Assembly (NCBI RefSeq): GCF_000334155.1
Contig: NZ_ANNK01000087.1
Span: 1 to 64,000, forward strand
Reading direction: 5' to 3'
DNA: 64,000 nt
DNA from: Halalkalibacterium ligniniphilum
Lineage (GTDB): Bacteria; Bacillota; Bacilli; Bacillales; Bacillaceae_D
How positions within the stretch are numbered: position 1 is the stretch's first letter; each line of letters begins with the position of its first letter. The translations under genes and the position numbers were made by a program. Positions 45,189 through 55,525 of the stretch are shown piece by piece. Under the pieces are notes generated by a model. The model was not told the origin of the DNA. It searched no databases and was given only the letters and a program-made list of their open reading frames with translations.

Positions 45189-45971
45189 TTATCTTCGATT
45201 TTTTGTCATCATCTGTTTACTCATTTCTTCAGCAGCCTTTTTTACAGATTTGATGAGTTGGTCTGTTTTTTGTTGATTAATACGAGTGATAGGACCGGCA
45301 ATGCTAACAGAGGCAACAACGGTTCCTAGAGCATTTTTTACTGGAGCAGAAATGGAGCTGACACCGTAATGAAGTTCTTCTTCACTTAACGAATACCCCA
45401 TTTCTTTCATTTCTCGTAGCCTTTGTTTAAAACGTGCAGGGGAAGTAATCGTCTTTGATGTGTAAGGAATCAAGCCCATCTTAATAACTCTTTCAATTTC
45501 CTCATCGCTTTGAAAGGCGAGGATGATTTGACCTGAACTTGTACAATGGGCATGATTTTGCCTACCAGCATGGGAAAGCAAATGAACGGGGTGCAAGCTA
45601 TCAATCTTTTGTAAATAGATAACTTGGTTTTCTTTTAAAATGGAAAGATGCGAAGTCTCTCCAGTCTCCTTTGTAAGTCTTTCTAATATGGGAGTAGAAA
45701 AATGGCAGAGGTCAATTTGTGATAGAATCGTGTGACCCATTGCTAAAATTGAAGAGCTGAGTCGATAATTTTTTGTAAGTGGATCTTTAACGAGAAAACC
45801 TTCATGAACAAGTGTACTCGTTAAACGGTGAGCGGTGCTTAAACCCACTTCTAACTTTTTAGCTAATTCACTAACTGATAATTCTGCTTCATCGAGCGTA
45901 AATAACTTCAATAGTCGAAGTGCATTTCTCATGGATGAAACAGAATGTTGGCTTATGGCCGGATACCTCAT
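45189..45971 (-). CDS. IclR-family regulator 2
   Basis: 260 residues. Winged helix (ALRLLKLFTLDEAELSVSEL; EVGLSTAHRLTSTLVHEGFL) and IclR effector domain (HAGRQNHAHCTSSGQIILAF, VSSISAPVKNALG). Its ATG overlaps the stop of the next IclR gene by four bases, so the two regulators are made together. Paralogous to the IclR proteins at 45968 and 49194. Confidence 0.9.
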   Translation of the reverse strand: MRYPAISQHSVSSMRNALRLLKLFTLDEAELSVSELAKKLEVGLSTAHRLTSTLVHEGFLVKDPLTKNYRLSSSILAMGHTILSQIDLCHFSTPILERLTKETGETSHLSILKENQVIYLQKIDSLHPVHLLSHAGRQNHAHCTSSGQIILAFQSDEEIERVIKMGLIPYTSKTITSPARFKQRLREMKEMGYSLSEEELHYGVSSISAPVKNALGTVVASVSIAGPITRINQQKTDQLIKSVKKAAEEMSKQMMTKNRR

Positions 45972-46771
45972 TCATAATCTCCACCTTTCATTGGCATAAG
46001 TGTAGAGCTATAGCCTAGCTTTGTAGAAATGATGGCTGCAGTATGTACAATTTCTTGCACAAAAAAAGGAATCTTTTCTCTTGTAATACGTTGTAGGGGG
46101 CCAACGACGCTCACTGCGGAAATAACTTCTCCTGTATAATCTCGGATCGGTGCTGCGATGCTAACAACATCCTCGTGCAATTCTTCTATACAAATGGAAT
46201 ATCCAGTTTCACGAATCGTATGGAGTTCCTTAAGCAATGCTTGTGGATCTGTTTGACTATTCGGGCCCATTTTCGGTAAGCCTGACTTTATAACTGATTG
46301 AATCGTCTCTTTTGAATGATAAGCAAGCAGCACCTTGCCTGAACTTGTACAAAAGGCAGGGTTTTGTTTGCCGATATGGGATAAAAGACGCACTGGATGC
46401 TTGCATTCTACTTTGTGTAGATACGTTATTGCGGAGCCTTCTAGAATGGAAAGATGAGCGGTTTCAGCTACTTTGTTGACGAGCTCCTGTAATGGATCTT
46501 TTGCTTCACGGTGCATTTCCAAGTTTGATGTAATGACACCACTTAGACAAAGCAATGATAAACCTAGCTTGTATTTATTTTTAGTCTTTTGTACATAACC
46601 TTCAGCGACTAAATCAGCGACTAATCGGCTAACTGTACTTTTGTTAAGCTGTAAAGTGGTTGCCATGTCAGTAATTCCCCATACAGGCTTTTCCTTTGAA
46701 AATAACCGTAAGAGACGCAGTCCATTTTGTACGGACTTTAAGATGGACGTATTTGATTCGGTAGCCTTCAA
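45968..46771 (-). CDS. IclR-family regulator 3, likely pobR-like
   Basis: 267 residues from TTG 46771, six bases after GGGGGTG; the open frame runs further upstream but would then overlap the hydroxylase gene and the operator. Winged helix (GLRLLRLFSKEKPVWGITDM; QLNKSTVSRLVADLVAEGYV) and effector domain (HIGKQNPAFCTSSGKVLLAY, VVSIAAPIRDYTGE). Divergent from the 4-hydroxybenzoate hydroxylase gene, the usual position of PobR-type regulators of the IclR family. Probably controls it through the palindrome at 46803-46829. Confidence 0.88.
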   Translation of the reverse strand: MKATESNTSILKSVQNGLRLLRLFSKEKPVWGITDMATTLQLNKSTVSRLVADLVAEGYVQKTKNKYKLGLSLLCLSGVITSNLEMHREAKDPLQELVNKVAETAHLSILEGSAITYLHKVECKHPVRLLSHIGKQNPAFCTSSGKVLLAYHSKETIQSVIKSGLPKMGPNSQTDPQALLKELHTIRETGYSICIEELHEDVVSIAAPIRDYTGEVISAVSVVGPLQRITREKIPFFVQEIVHTAAIISTKLGYSSTLMPMKGGDYE

Positions 46772-46796
46772 AGTCAACACCCCCAAAAATTCAAAT

Positions 46797-46847
46797 TGTT
46801 TCGAATAAAAGAAACACAATCTTTTATTCTGAATATTCGTATTATAC
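46797..46847. promoter_or_regulatory. IclR-type operator element, copy 2
   Basis: Perfect inverted repeat GAATAAAAGA / TCTTTTATTC (46803-46812 and 46820-46829), 7-base spacer, within 51 bases matching 36726-36776 at 45 positions. A -10-like TATTAT (46840-46845) follows toward the hydroxylase gene. Confidence 0.75.
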
Positions 46848-46863
46848 CATGTAAATGAAGGGA

Positions 46864-46877
46864 AGGAAGCGTTTACA
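46864..46877. promoter_or_regulatory. cre-like CcpA site before the hydroxylase gene
   Basis: AGGAAGCGTTTACA differs from the cre consensus mainly at the first positions. It lies just after the probable transcription start, where CcpA blocks elongation. Confidence 0.5.
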
Positions 46878-46899
46878 TTTGAAATTTGTTCAAAAGTAG

Positions 46900-48129
<1,230 letters not shown>

Positions 48130-48198
48130 GAATTTTCAATGTATCAATGTATGTATCTCATTTACGCAAGGGGACGAGATGTAAAAATTCGCTTAAAA

Positions 48199-48223
48199 GG
48201 CTGCCACAATGAACGTGGCAGCC
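48199..48223. terminator. Terminator between convergent pobA and praH-like genes
   Basis: Perfect GGCTGCCAC / GTGGCAGCC stem with a 7-nt loop. The T-run lies on the minus-strand side, so it mainly serves the decarboxylase gene. Confidence 0.75.
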
Positions 48224-48244
48224 TAGGTGAAGTAAAGATATGAC

Positions 48245-49180
48245 TTAAGTTAATAGAGCCTCAGAGCCTTTTGCCAAATTACTAGCCGGAGGCCAAGCAC
48301 AAAGATCGAATGGAAAATCAGAACCAGGTACGATTCGATCCTCACCAACCGTTTGTGCCAAATAGTCAAGCGTTCCGGGGTTCCAAAGAACACTGTCATA
48401 CCAAAAATCTTTCAAATACTCAATTGGCTCTTTACGAAGAGTATTGGATACGAGTGGCCATTGCTCATAACCCTTGTTCAGACGACCAATTTGATAAGGG
48501 AGGAAACCACCACCATGCGCTAAGAGAATTTTTGTATTGCGGTACTGATCGAGCAATCCACTTAATAGAATGTCCGTGGCACAGATGGTCGTTTCCCAAG
48601 GAACACCAATTAGATTTGGCATCATGCGTTGTTTCAACCGCGGATCTTCACATAGCAATGGGTGTATAAAAATGATCGCTCGTTGACGGTCTGCTTCCTC
48701 CCAAAACGGGGTGAAAACCTGGTTGGACAGCAATTGACCGTTTAAGCCTGGTCCAATAATTGCGCCCTTTAAGCCTAAATTCATCGCGTTTCGCAATTCG
48801 TTTGCTGCTTGCTCTGGGTCGTTTAACGGAACGGTTGCTAGTGCTGACAATTGATTGCTATTAGAGCTTGTCCATTGTGCAAGTGCTTGATTATAGACAG
48901 AAGCGAGTTCGCTTGTGATTTCAGAGGGAAAGTCATATAAAAACAGCTGTGGAATCGGTGAAACAATGGCATGAGTGACGCTTGCTTTTTCTTTTTCTTC
49001 AAGATATAACGAAGCGCTTACAAATTCTTTCTTAAGTTCAAAAGCCCACTTGTCATTAATTGATAAAAATTTTTCTTTCTCTGGGTTTTTTTTAATCCAA
49101 TTAGCATTGACCTCTTTCTGATGGTCTTTAATCCAAGTTAAGACATCCTCAGGAATAAAATGCGTATGGAAATCGTACAT
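48245..49180 (-). CDS. praH: Amidohydrolase-fold 5-carboxy-2-hydroxymuconate semialdehyde decarboxylase
   Basis: 311 residues of the amidohydrolase-2 (ACMSD-like) family. Metal ligands: His pair in DFHTHF, His in IIFIHPLL, His in ILLAHGGGFLPYQIGRL and Asp in PGSDFPFDL. In the protocatechuate 2,3-cleavage pathway this decarboxylase removes the carboxyl group from the ring-opened product to give 2-hydroxymuconate semialdehyde, the substrate of the dehydrogenase at 50220. Placed 13 bases after the IclR gene at 49194, so regulator and enzyme share a transcript. Confidence 0.82.
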   Translation of the reverse strand: MYDFHTHFIPEDVLTWIKDHQKEVNANWIKKNPEKEKFLSINDKWAFELKKEFVSASLYLEEKEKASVTHAIVSPIPQLFLYDFPSEITSELASVYNQALAQWTSSNSNQLSALATVPLNDPEQAANELRNAMNLGLKGAIIGPGLNGQLLSNQVFTPFWEEADRQRAIIFIHPLLCEDPRLKQRMMPNLIGVPWETTICATDILLSGLLDQYRNTKILLAHGGGFLPYQIGRLNKGYEQWPLVSNTLRKEPIEYLKDFWYDSVLWNPGTLDYLAQTVGEDRIVPGSDFPFDLCAWPPASNLAKGSEALLT

Positions 49181-49193
49181 GAAAATCCTCTCC

Positions 49194-49994
49194 TTACAAA
49201 GTTTGGTTATTTTTTAAATTAGGGCGATAGCCTAGTCTTTCAGAAATTTGCTTACCTGCCTCGACAACCTTTTTTATATGGTTGGGCATCGTATGGTCGT
49301 TTACCCGTTGAATCGGTCCGACTATGTTCACAGATGCAATCACTTGTCCGGTGTAATCTCTCACAGGTGCTGCGATGGAAACAACGCCTTCAGCCATTTC
49401 TTCAGTGCTTATAGCGTAGTCTTGCTGTCTTATCTCTTCTAACACTTTGGCTAATTTCTTCGGATCTGTAATGGTCTTTTCGGTGTAAGGCACTAATCCC
49501 TTTTTAATTGTTTCTTCTAATATACTTACATCATGATGGGCTAATAAAATCTTACCTGAGCTAGTACAATAGGAAGGGTTTCTCTTTCCAACGTGAGTAA
49601 AAGCACGAACCTGATGCTTGCTTTCAACCTTATGAAGATAAATAACATCGATTCCATCTAGAATCGCCAAATGGGAGGTTTCTCCTGTCTTTTCTACTAG
49701 TTGATGCAAAACAGGCATTGCTTCTGTATGGATTTCGAAGTTTGAAGTGCAAACGCTCGCAAGAGACAAGATTGAAAGCCCTAGGCGATAGCGCTGATTC
49801 TCAGGATTTTTTTCTACAAATCCTTCACTAGCAAGCGTTGACATTAAACGACTGACGGTGCTTTTTCCTATATCAAGCTGCTTTGCTAAGTCAGTAATTT
49901 TTAGTTCAGACTCTTCCATTGAAAAACTACGTAATATCCGAAGAGCGTTCTTTACAGATGATAAGGTGTAATCCTTCTTTGCCGTTTGTTGCAT
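49194..49994 (-). CDS. IclR-family regulator 4
   Basis: 266 residues. Winged helix (ALRILRSFSMEESELKITDL; DIGKSTVSRLMSTLASEGFV) and effector domain (HVGKRNPSYCTSSGKILLAH, VVSIAAPVRDYTGQ). Highly similar to the IclR at 45968. Divergent from the meta-pathway operon and cotranscribed with the decarboxylase, so it is the likely pathway regulator (praR-like). Confidence 0.9.
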   Translation of the reverse strand: MQQTAKKDYTLSSVKNALRILRSFSMEESELKITDLAKQLDIGKSTVSRLMSTLASEGFVEKNPENQRYRLGLSILSLASVCTSNFEIHTEAMPVLHQLVEKTGETSHLAILDGIDVIYLHKVESKHQVRAFTHVGKRNPSYCTSSGKILLAHHDVSILEETIKKGLVPYTEKTITDPKKLAKVLEEIRQQDYAISTEEMAEGVVSIAAPVRDYTGQVIASVNIVGPIQRVNDHTMPNHIKKVVEAGKQISERLGYRPNLKNNQTL

Positions 49995-50023
49995 AACCTA
50001 ACCTCCATTCTAAGTTGTTGCCT

Positions 50024-50046
50024 ATAAAGGAACAATGTTCTTTTAT
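50024..50046. promoter_or_regulatory. IclR-type palindrome in the praB promoter region
   Basis: ATAAAGGAACA, one central base, TGTTCTTTTAT: arms complementary at 10 of 11 positions. Shares ATAAA...TCTTTTAT with the operators at 36732 and 46803, at about the same distance from the divergent IclR gene. Confidence 0.65.
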
Positions 50047-50120
50047 GGGATATAAAAACACTATATCATATTGTTAAATAAAAATGAATAATCTAAAAAT
50101 TATTAAAAAAATAATTATTT

Positions 50121-50136
50121 GTTGCGTATATAAGAA
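50121..50136. promoter_or_regulatory. TTGCGTATA-type motif before praB
   Basis: TTGCGTATATAAGAAC, preceded by TTTG as at 36895 (13 identical bases in a row with that site). Part of a degenerate TTTGTT...AACAAA inverted repeat. Confidence 0.45.
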
Positions 50137-50219
50137 CAAAGGTGTTTTATAAGGTACAAAGTTCATTTATGCTAGACACATAGCAAAACAATCAAAACGA
50201 CTATTTGGAGGTATGATGC

Positions 50220-51689
50220 ATGACAGCAATTACAACGAAAACAGTAACTGGGATTGATTGTAAACACTTTATTAATGGTCAATATATGGACTCTTTAAGC
50301 AGCAAAACCTTTGAAAATGTGAATCCAGCAAACGAAGAAATTTTAGGAACTGTAGCTGAAGGAGGAAAAGAAGAGATCGACTTAGCTGTTTCAGCAGCAA
50401 GACGTGCATTAAACGGCCGTTGGAAAACAATGCCTTTGACTGAACGCTCTCGTATTCTCCGTAAAATTGGCGACATTATTTTAGAAAGAAAAGAGGAACT
50501 TGCACAATTAGAATCATTGGATACAGGAAAGCCAATTTGGTTATCAAGTTCCATTGACATTCCGCGTGCGGCTTATAACTTTCATTTCTTCGCCGACTAC
50601 ATGACAACAATGGGAACAGAAGCATATCAGCATGATGATTTAGCAATTAACTATGCTGTACGAAAGCCTGTTGGTGTTGTTGGTTTAATTAACCCTTGGA
50701 ACCTTCCATTGCTTCTATTAACTTGGAAGTTAGCCCCTTGCTTGGCGGCTGGAAACACTGCTGTTATGAAACCTGCAGAATGGACACCGATGACAGCAAC
50801 AGTCTTAGCTGAAATTTGTAAGGAAGCAGGCGTTCCTGATGGTGTTGTTAACGTCGTTCACGGATTTGGACCTGGTTCAGCTGGTGCAGCTTTAACGGAG
50901 CACCCTGATGTCGATGCGATTACATTTACTGGAGAAACCTCAACGGGTACGGCAATTATGAAAGCGGCTGCACCAACCTTAAAGAAGCTTTCTTATGAGC
51001 TTGGTGGAAAGAATCCAAACATTATTTTTGCTGACTCTGATATTGATGAAGTGTTAGAAACAACGATTAAATCTAGTTTTATCAACCAAGGCGAAGTTTG
51101 CTTATGTGGTTCCCGTATTTATGTTGAGCGTCCTGCCTATGACGAATTCGTTGATAAATTTGTCAAGAAAACAAAAGAGCTTGTTGTTGGTGACCCATTT
51201 GATGAAAAAACAAAAATTGGTGCCATGATTGGAAAAGAACATTATGAGCGTGTAATGGGCTATATAGATTTAGCAAAAGAAGAAGGCGGAACAATTTTAA
51301 TAGGTGGTAAAAGACCTGAAGGGTTCGAAAAAGGTTATTATATTGAACCAACAATTATTACAGGCTTAGATCGAAATGCTCGTTGTGTGAGAGAAGAAAT
51401 CTTTGGTCCAGTCGTTACAGTCATTCCATTTGACCTTGAGGAAGAAGTGATCGCACAGGTTAATGATTCACACTATGGATTGAGCGCATCCATTTGGACA
51501 AATGATTTACGTCGTGCACACCGTGTAGCTGGAGAGGTGGAAGCAGGAATTATTTGGGTGAACACATGGTTCTTACGTGACCTACGCACACCATTCGGTG
51601 GAATGAAGCATAGTGGTATTGGACGTGAAGGTGGTATGCATAGCTTTGAATTTTATAGTGAACTAAAAAATATTTGTATCAAGCTATAA
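50220..51689 (+). CDS. praB: 2-hydroxymuconate semialdehyde dehydrogenase
   Basis: 489 residues, aldehyde dehydrogenase fold. Catalytic Glu in YELGGKNPNI, catalytic Cys in INQGEVCLCGSRI, NAD site INPWNLPLLLLTWK. The NQGEVCL block is typical of 2-hydroxymuconate (and aminomuconate) semialdehyde dehydrogenases. Converts 2-hydroxymuconate semialdehyde to 2-hydroxymuconate. First gene of a tight seven-gene operon (gaps of 15-37 bases). No semialdehyde hydrolase is present, so only the oxidative branch operates. Confidence 0.9.
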   Translation: MTAITTKTVTGIDCKHFINGQYMDSLSSKTFENVNPANEEILGTVAEGGKEEIDLAVSAARRALNGRWKTMPLTERSRILRKIGDIILERKEELAQLESLDTGKPIWLSSSIDIPRAAYNFHFFADYMTTMGTEAYQHDDLAINYAVRKPVGVVGLINPWNLPLLLLTWKLAPCLAAGNTAVMKPAEWTPMTATVLAEICKEAGVPDGVVNVVHGFGPGSAGAALTEHPDVDAITFTGETSTGTAIMKAAAPTLKKLSYELGGKNPNIIFADSDIDEVLETTIKSSFINQGEVCLCGSRIYVERPAYDEFVDKFVKKTKELVVGDPFDEKTKIGAMIGKEHYERVMGYIDLAKEEGGTILIGGKRPEGFEKGYYIEPTIITGLDRNARCVREEIFGPVVTVIPFDLEEEVIAQVNDSHYGLSASIWTNDLRRAHRVAGEVEAGIIWVNTWFLRDLRTPFGGMKHSGIGREGGMHSFEFYSELKNICIKL

Positions 51690-51704
51690 TAGGAGGCAAT
51701 CATC

Positions 51705-52484
51705 ATGCATTCAACCGAAACCTTTGCAAATCAACTATTACAAGCTGAAAAAGATCGTGAAGGGACAACGGCTTTAACAGAACAAAACGAGAATTTTACA
51801 ACAGAAGATGCCTATGCTGTTCAGTTAGAAATCATTCGGCAAAAATTAGAGCAAGGCCATAATATTGTCGGGAAAAAAATTGGTCTGACTTCAAAAGCTA
51901 TGCAAAACTTATTAGGAGTAAATGAACCAGATTATGGTCATTTACTCGATAATATGGTTGTGGAAAATGGTGGCGAGGTTTCATTTGAGCGCGTCATGCA
52001 GCCGAAGGTCGAAGCAGAAATTGCTTTTGTATTAAAAAAAGATCTAAAAGGGCCAAATGTTACCGCACTTGATGTTCTGCAAGCGACGGATTACATCTTG
52101 CCGTCATTAGAAATCGTCGATAGCCGGGTGAAAGATTGGAAAATAAAATTACAAGACACAATTGCTGATAATGCTTCATCAGGCTTATATGTTCTCGGAG
52201 GAAAACCGGTCCGTGTGGATCAGGTAGACATTGCCCAAGTTGGTATGGTGCTGTTTAAGAATGGTGAGATCATTAATACAGGTGTAGGAGCTGCGGCAAT
52301 GGACAATCCTGCAAATTGCGTTGCTTGGCTCGCGAACAAGCTCAGTCAATTTGACATTACGTTAAAAGCGGGAGAGGTCATCCTTTCTGGTGCCCTTTCT
52401 GCAGCTGTTAATGCAGAACCAGGTGATATCTTTACGGCAAAAATTGCCCACTTAGGTGAAGTATCAGTTCGATTTTCTTCATAA
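51705..52484 (+). CDS. praE: 2-oxopent-4-enoate hydratase
   Basis: 259 residues, fumarylacetoacetase-like hydratase/decarboxylase family: [29 protein letters not shown] and [17 protein letters not shown]. Adds water to 2-hydroxypenta-2,4-dienoate to give 4-hydroxy-2-oxovalerate. Paralogous to the decarboxylase at 54470; the assignment of which is hydratase rests on gene order (hydratase, then aldehyde dehydrogenase and aldolase) as in xyl, dmp and pra clusters. Confidence 0.85.
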   Translation: MHSTETFANQLLQAEKDREGTTALTEQNENFTTEDAYAVQLEIIRQKLEQGHNIVGKKIGLTSKAMQNLLGVNEPDYGHLLDNMVVENGGEVSFERVMQPKVEAEIAFVLKKDLKGPNVTALDVLQATDYILPSLEIVDSRVKDWKIKLQDTIADNASSGLYVLGGKPVRVDQVDIAQVGMVLFKNGEIINTGVGAAAMDNPANCVAWLANKLSQFDITLKAGEVILSGALSAAVNAEPGDIFTAKIAHLGEVSVRFSS

Positions 52485-52501
52485 AAAGGAAGGAGATTCA
52501 A

Positions 52502-53392
52502 ATGGATAAAATAAAAGTTGCCATTTTAGGAACGGGAAATATTGGAACGGATTTGATGCTTAAGTTAGAGCGATCAGAAATTTTAGAATTAACATCCATG
52601 ATCGGTATTGACCCTAACTCTGATGGGGTTAAGAGAGCGCAAGATAAAGGATACAACACATTTACGAATGGATTGCAGGAATTTTTAGAAACAAGTGGCG
52701 AATTAGCTGATATTGTCTTTGATGCAACCTCAGCAAAAGCGCATGTCCGTCATGCAAAGCTTCTCAAAGAAGCTGGAAAGCAAGTGCTTGACTTAACACC
52801 TGCGGCAAGAGGGCCATTCGTTGTACCTACTGTCAATTTAGGTGAGCATTTAGATGCGCCAAACATTAACTTAATTACGTGCGGTGGCCAAGCGACGATT
52901 CCTATGGTTCACGCTGTAAACCGAGTTAGTCCAGTTGAATATGCTGAAATTGTGGCGACGATTTCAAGTAAGAGTGCTGGACCAGGAACAAGAGCAAATA
53001 TTGATGAATTTACGCAAACCACTTCTCGTGGAATTGAAGAAATCGGTGGTGCAAAAAAAGGAAAAGCCATCATTATTTTGAATCCTGCAGAACCGCCAAT
53101 CCTTATGAGAGATACAGTTTATGCTGTTGTTGAAGAAGGAACTTTAGACGAAGAGAAAATTACAAAGTCGATACAAGAGATGGCAGAGGCTGTTCAGTCT
53201 TATGTGCCAGGCTACCGTTTACGAACAGAGCCGATTTTTGAAGGGAACAGAGTAACGATCTTTTTAGAAGTTGAAGGGGCTGGAGACTATTTGCCGAAAT
53301 ATGCTGGAAATTTAGATATTATGACAGCTGCTTCGGTAAAAGTCGCTGAAGAATTTGCAAAGAACAAGCTAAAAAGCTCACCGGCAGTGTAA
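52502..53392 (+). CDS. dmpF: Acetaldehyde dehydrogenase (acylating)
   Basis: 296 residues. NAD site [17 protein letters not shown], catalytic Cys in [15 protein letters not shown], and [20 protein letters not shown]. Turns acetaldehyde plus CoA into acetyl-CoA. Always partnered with the aldolase encoded next, with which it forms a channelled complex that keeps toxic acetaldehyde from escaping. Confidence 0.95.
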   Translation: MDKIKVAILGTGNIGTDLMLKLERSEILELTSMIGIDPNSDGVKRAQDKGYNTFTNGLQEFLETSGELADIVFDATSAKAHVRHAKLLKEAGKQVLDLTPAARGPFVVPTVNLGEHLDAPNINLITCGGQATIPMVHAVNRVSPVEYAEIVATISSKSAGPGTRANIDEFTQTTSRGIEEIGGAKKGKAIIILNPAEPPILMRDTVYAVVEEGTLDEEKITKSIQEMAEAVQSYVPGYRLRTEPIFEGNRVTIFLEVEGAGDYLPKYAGNLDIMTAASVKVAEEFAKNKLKSSPAV

Positions 53393-53428
53393 TGACAAAC
53401 TATACTATGAGAGAAAGGACTTTTACGA

Positions 53429-54454
53429 ATGACTGATAAACGAGATATCGTATTAACAGAAGTTGCATTACGTGATGGAAGTCATGCGATTGGTCACCAA
53501 TATACTGTTGAGCAGGTGACCGCTGTTGCAAAAGCGCTTGATGAAGCCAATGTACCGTATATTGAAGTTGCCCATGGGGATGGCTTAGCAGGTTCGTCTC
53601 AACAGTATGGTTTGTCTTTAACCGATGAAATGGAGTTAATTGAAGCGGCAGTTTCTGTATGTAAGCAAGCAAAAATTGCTGTCCTATTGATTCCAGGGAT
53701 TGGTACGATGAATGAACTGAAGCAAGCTGCTTCATTAGGGGTAAAAATGGCGCGAATCGCGACACATGTGACGGAAGCAGATGTTGCACCACAGCATATC
53801 GGGCTTGCCAAAGAGCTTGGGCTAGAAACAGTTGGGTTTTTAATGATGTCCCATATGGCACCAATCGATAAGCTAGTGGAGCAAGCGAAGCTAATGGAAA
53901 GCTATGGAGCTGATACGGTATATGTTGTAGATTCTGCTGGTGCCCTTCTTCCTCATGAGGTTCGGGAACGAATTAAAGCCTTACGACAAACATTGACGAT
54001 TAACGTTGGCTTCCATGCCCATAACAATCTATCACTTGCCATGGCAAATACCTTAGCGGCGATTGAAGAAGGGGCTACTCGGATTGATGGAAGTGTACGC
54101 TGCCTCGGAGCTGGTGCTGGAAACACACAAACAGAAGTGCTTGTGGCAGTACTTGAACGATTAGGTCTAAACAGCGGCGTTGATTTATACAAGATGATGG
54201 ATTTAGCGGAAAACATCATTGCGCCAATTTTACAAAAACCTCAAGAGATTACGAGAGACAGTCTTACAATGGGGTATGCTGGTGTCTATTCAAGCTTCTT
54301 GCTCCATTCCCAACGAGCAGCTGCACGCTTTGGCATTGACTCACGCGACATATTAATTGAACTTGGAAAGCGAAAAGTTGTCGGTGGTCAGGAAGATATG
54401 ATTATTGATGTAGCTGCAGAAATTGCAAGGAAACAGAAAAGCGTAAATGTGTGA
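53429..54454 (+). CDS. dmpG: 4-hydroxy-2-oxovalerate aldolase
   Basis: 341 residues, DmpG/MhpE type. Catalytic [12 protein letters not shown], metal ligands in [15 protein letters not shown], and the C-terminal communication domain after about residue 265. Splits 4-hydroxy-2-oxovalerate into pyruvate and acetaldehyde and hands the latter to the dehydrogenase. Confidence 0.95.
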   Translation: MTDKRDIVLTEVALRDGSHAIGHQYTVEQVTAVAKALDEANVPYIEVAHGDGLAGSSQQYGLSLTDEMELIEAAVSVCKQAKIAVLLIPGIGTMNELKQAASLGVKMARIATHVTEADVAPQHIGLAKELGLETVGFLMMSHMAPIDKLVEQAKLMESYGADTVYVVDSAGALLPHEVRERIKALRQTLTINVGFHAHNNLSLAMANTLAAIEEGATRIDGSVRCLGAGAGNTQTEVLVAVLERLGLNSGVDLYKMMDLAENIIAPILQKPQEITRDSLTMGYAGVYSSFLLHSQRAAARFGIDSRDILIELGKRKVVGGQEDMIIDVAAEIARKQKSVNV

Positions 54455-54469
54455 TTGGAGGAATTGATA

Positions 54470-55258
54470 GTGGGAACAGAGCAGTTTCGAGAGATTGCTA
54501 AATTTTTATTAGATGCAGAGCTTGAAAGAAGAGATGTCGTTAGAATTACAAAGGACAAGGTGCCAGATTTGACAGTAGACGATGCCTATTTGATTCAAGA
54601 AGAGATCGTGAAGCTTAAGCTTGAGCAAGGTCATTCGATTGTTGGTCCTAAAATGGGCTTAACAAGTCAAGCAAAAATGAAGCAAATGAATGTTGAAGAA
54701 CCGATTTATGGCTATATTTTTGATAACATGGTCGTACAAGAGGGATCTGCTGTTTCATTATCAGATTTTATTCATCCAAAAGTTGAAGCTGAAATTGCTT
54801 TCGTTTTAGGAAAGGACATTGAAGGGCCTGGAATCTCTGGTGCACAAGTATTGGCGGCAACAGATTATGTCATTCCAGCACTTGAGCTTATTGATAGCCG
54901 CTATGAAAACTTTAATTTTACCCTTCCTGATGTAATCGCTGATAATGCGTCTTCCTCAAAAGTCGTATTAGGAAATCGCTTACGGAAACCTGAGGAGCTT
55001 GAACTAGACTTAGTTGGAACAACGCTATCGATTAATGGGGAGATTAAAGATCTTGGCGCAGGTGCTGCGGTGTTAGGTCATCCTGCTAACTCAGTAGCGA
55101 TGCTTGCGAACATGCTCCATCGTAAAGGTGAAAAGCTAACTGCAGGCCAAATTATCTTAACAGGTGGTATTACTGGTGCTGTCCAATTATCAAAGGGAGA
55201 TGTTGTTTCTGCGAAATTAGATGGCCTAGGTGAAGTTGGTTTTACTGTTGTTGAATAG
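54470..55258 (+). CDS. praD: 4-oxalocrotonate decarboxylase
   Basis: 262 residues from GTG 54470, eight bases after GGAGG. Same family as the hydratase: [36 protein letters not shown] and IADNASSSKVVLGN. Removes CO2 from 4-oxalocrotonate to give 2-hydroxypenta-2,4-dienoate. In known pathways it forms a complex with the hydratase. Sits directly before the tautomerase gene, the order seen in other meta operons. Confidence 0.87.
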   Translation: MGTEQFREIAKFLLDAELERRDVVRITKDKVPDLTVDDAYLIQEEIVKLKLEQGHSIVGPKMGLTSQAKMKQMNVEEPIYGYIFDNMVVQEGSAVSLSDFIHPKVEAEIAFVLGKDIEGPGISGAQVLAATDYVIPALELIDSRYENFNFTLPDVIADNASSSKVVLGNRLRKPEELELDLVGTTLSINGEIKDLGAGAAVLGHPANSVAMLANMLHRKGEKLTAGQIILTGGITGAVQLSKGDVVSAKLDGLGEVGFTVVE

Positions 55259-55290
55259 AATAAAGGTCGGAAAAGATAGGAGGCTTATCC

Positions 55291-55491
55291 ATGCCGATTG
55301 TAAACGTTAACATGATGGAAGGGCGACCAAAGGAAAAAATCGAACAAGTCATTGCTGATTTGACTGAAACACTTGCAAAAACGCTTGAGGTTCCGAAAGA
55401 AAATGTGAGAGTCCTTGTAACCGAAACACCTAAATCTCACTGGGGGATTGCAGGAGAATCTGTCGAAAAACGAACGGCTAAAAATTCGTAA
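55291..55491 (+). CDS. praC: 4-oxalocrotonate tautomerase
   Basis: 66 residues, tautomerase superfamily. The catalytic Pro1 follows the initiator Met (MPIVNVNMMEGRPKEK), with the conserved Arg in GRPKEK and a late hydrophobic Trp in KSHWGIAG. Converts 2-hydroxymuconate to 4-oxalocrotonate. Confidence 0.92.
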   Translation: MPIVNVNMMEGRPKEKIEQVIADLTETLAKTLEVPKENVRVLVTETPKSHWGIAGESVEKRTAKNS

Positions 55492-55525
55492 GGCTCTATT
55501 AAAATAATGATAGGAGGTAATTGGT

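Noticed and set aside
52502-54454. Possibility that aldolase and acylating dehydrogenase belong to a phenol (dmp) pathway
   Set aside because: No phenol hydroxylase or catechol 2,3-dioxygenase is present, while PobA and the carboxy-semialdehyde decarboxylase are.
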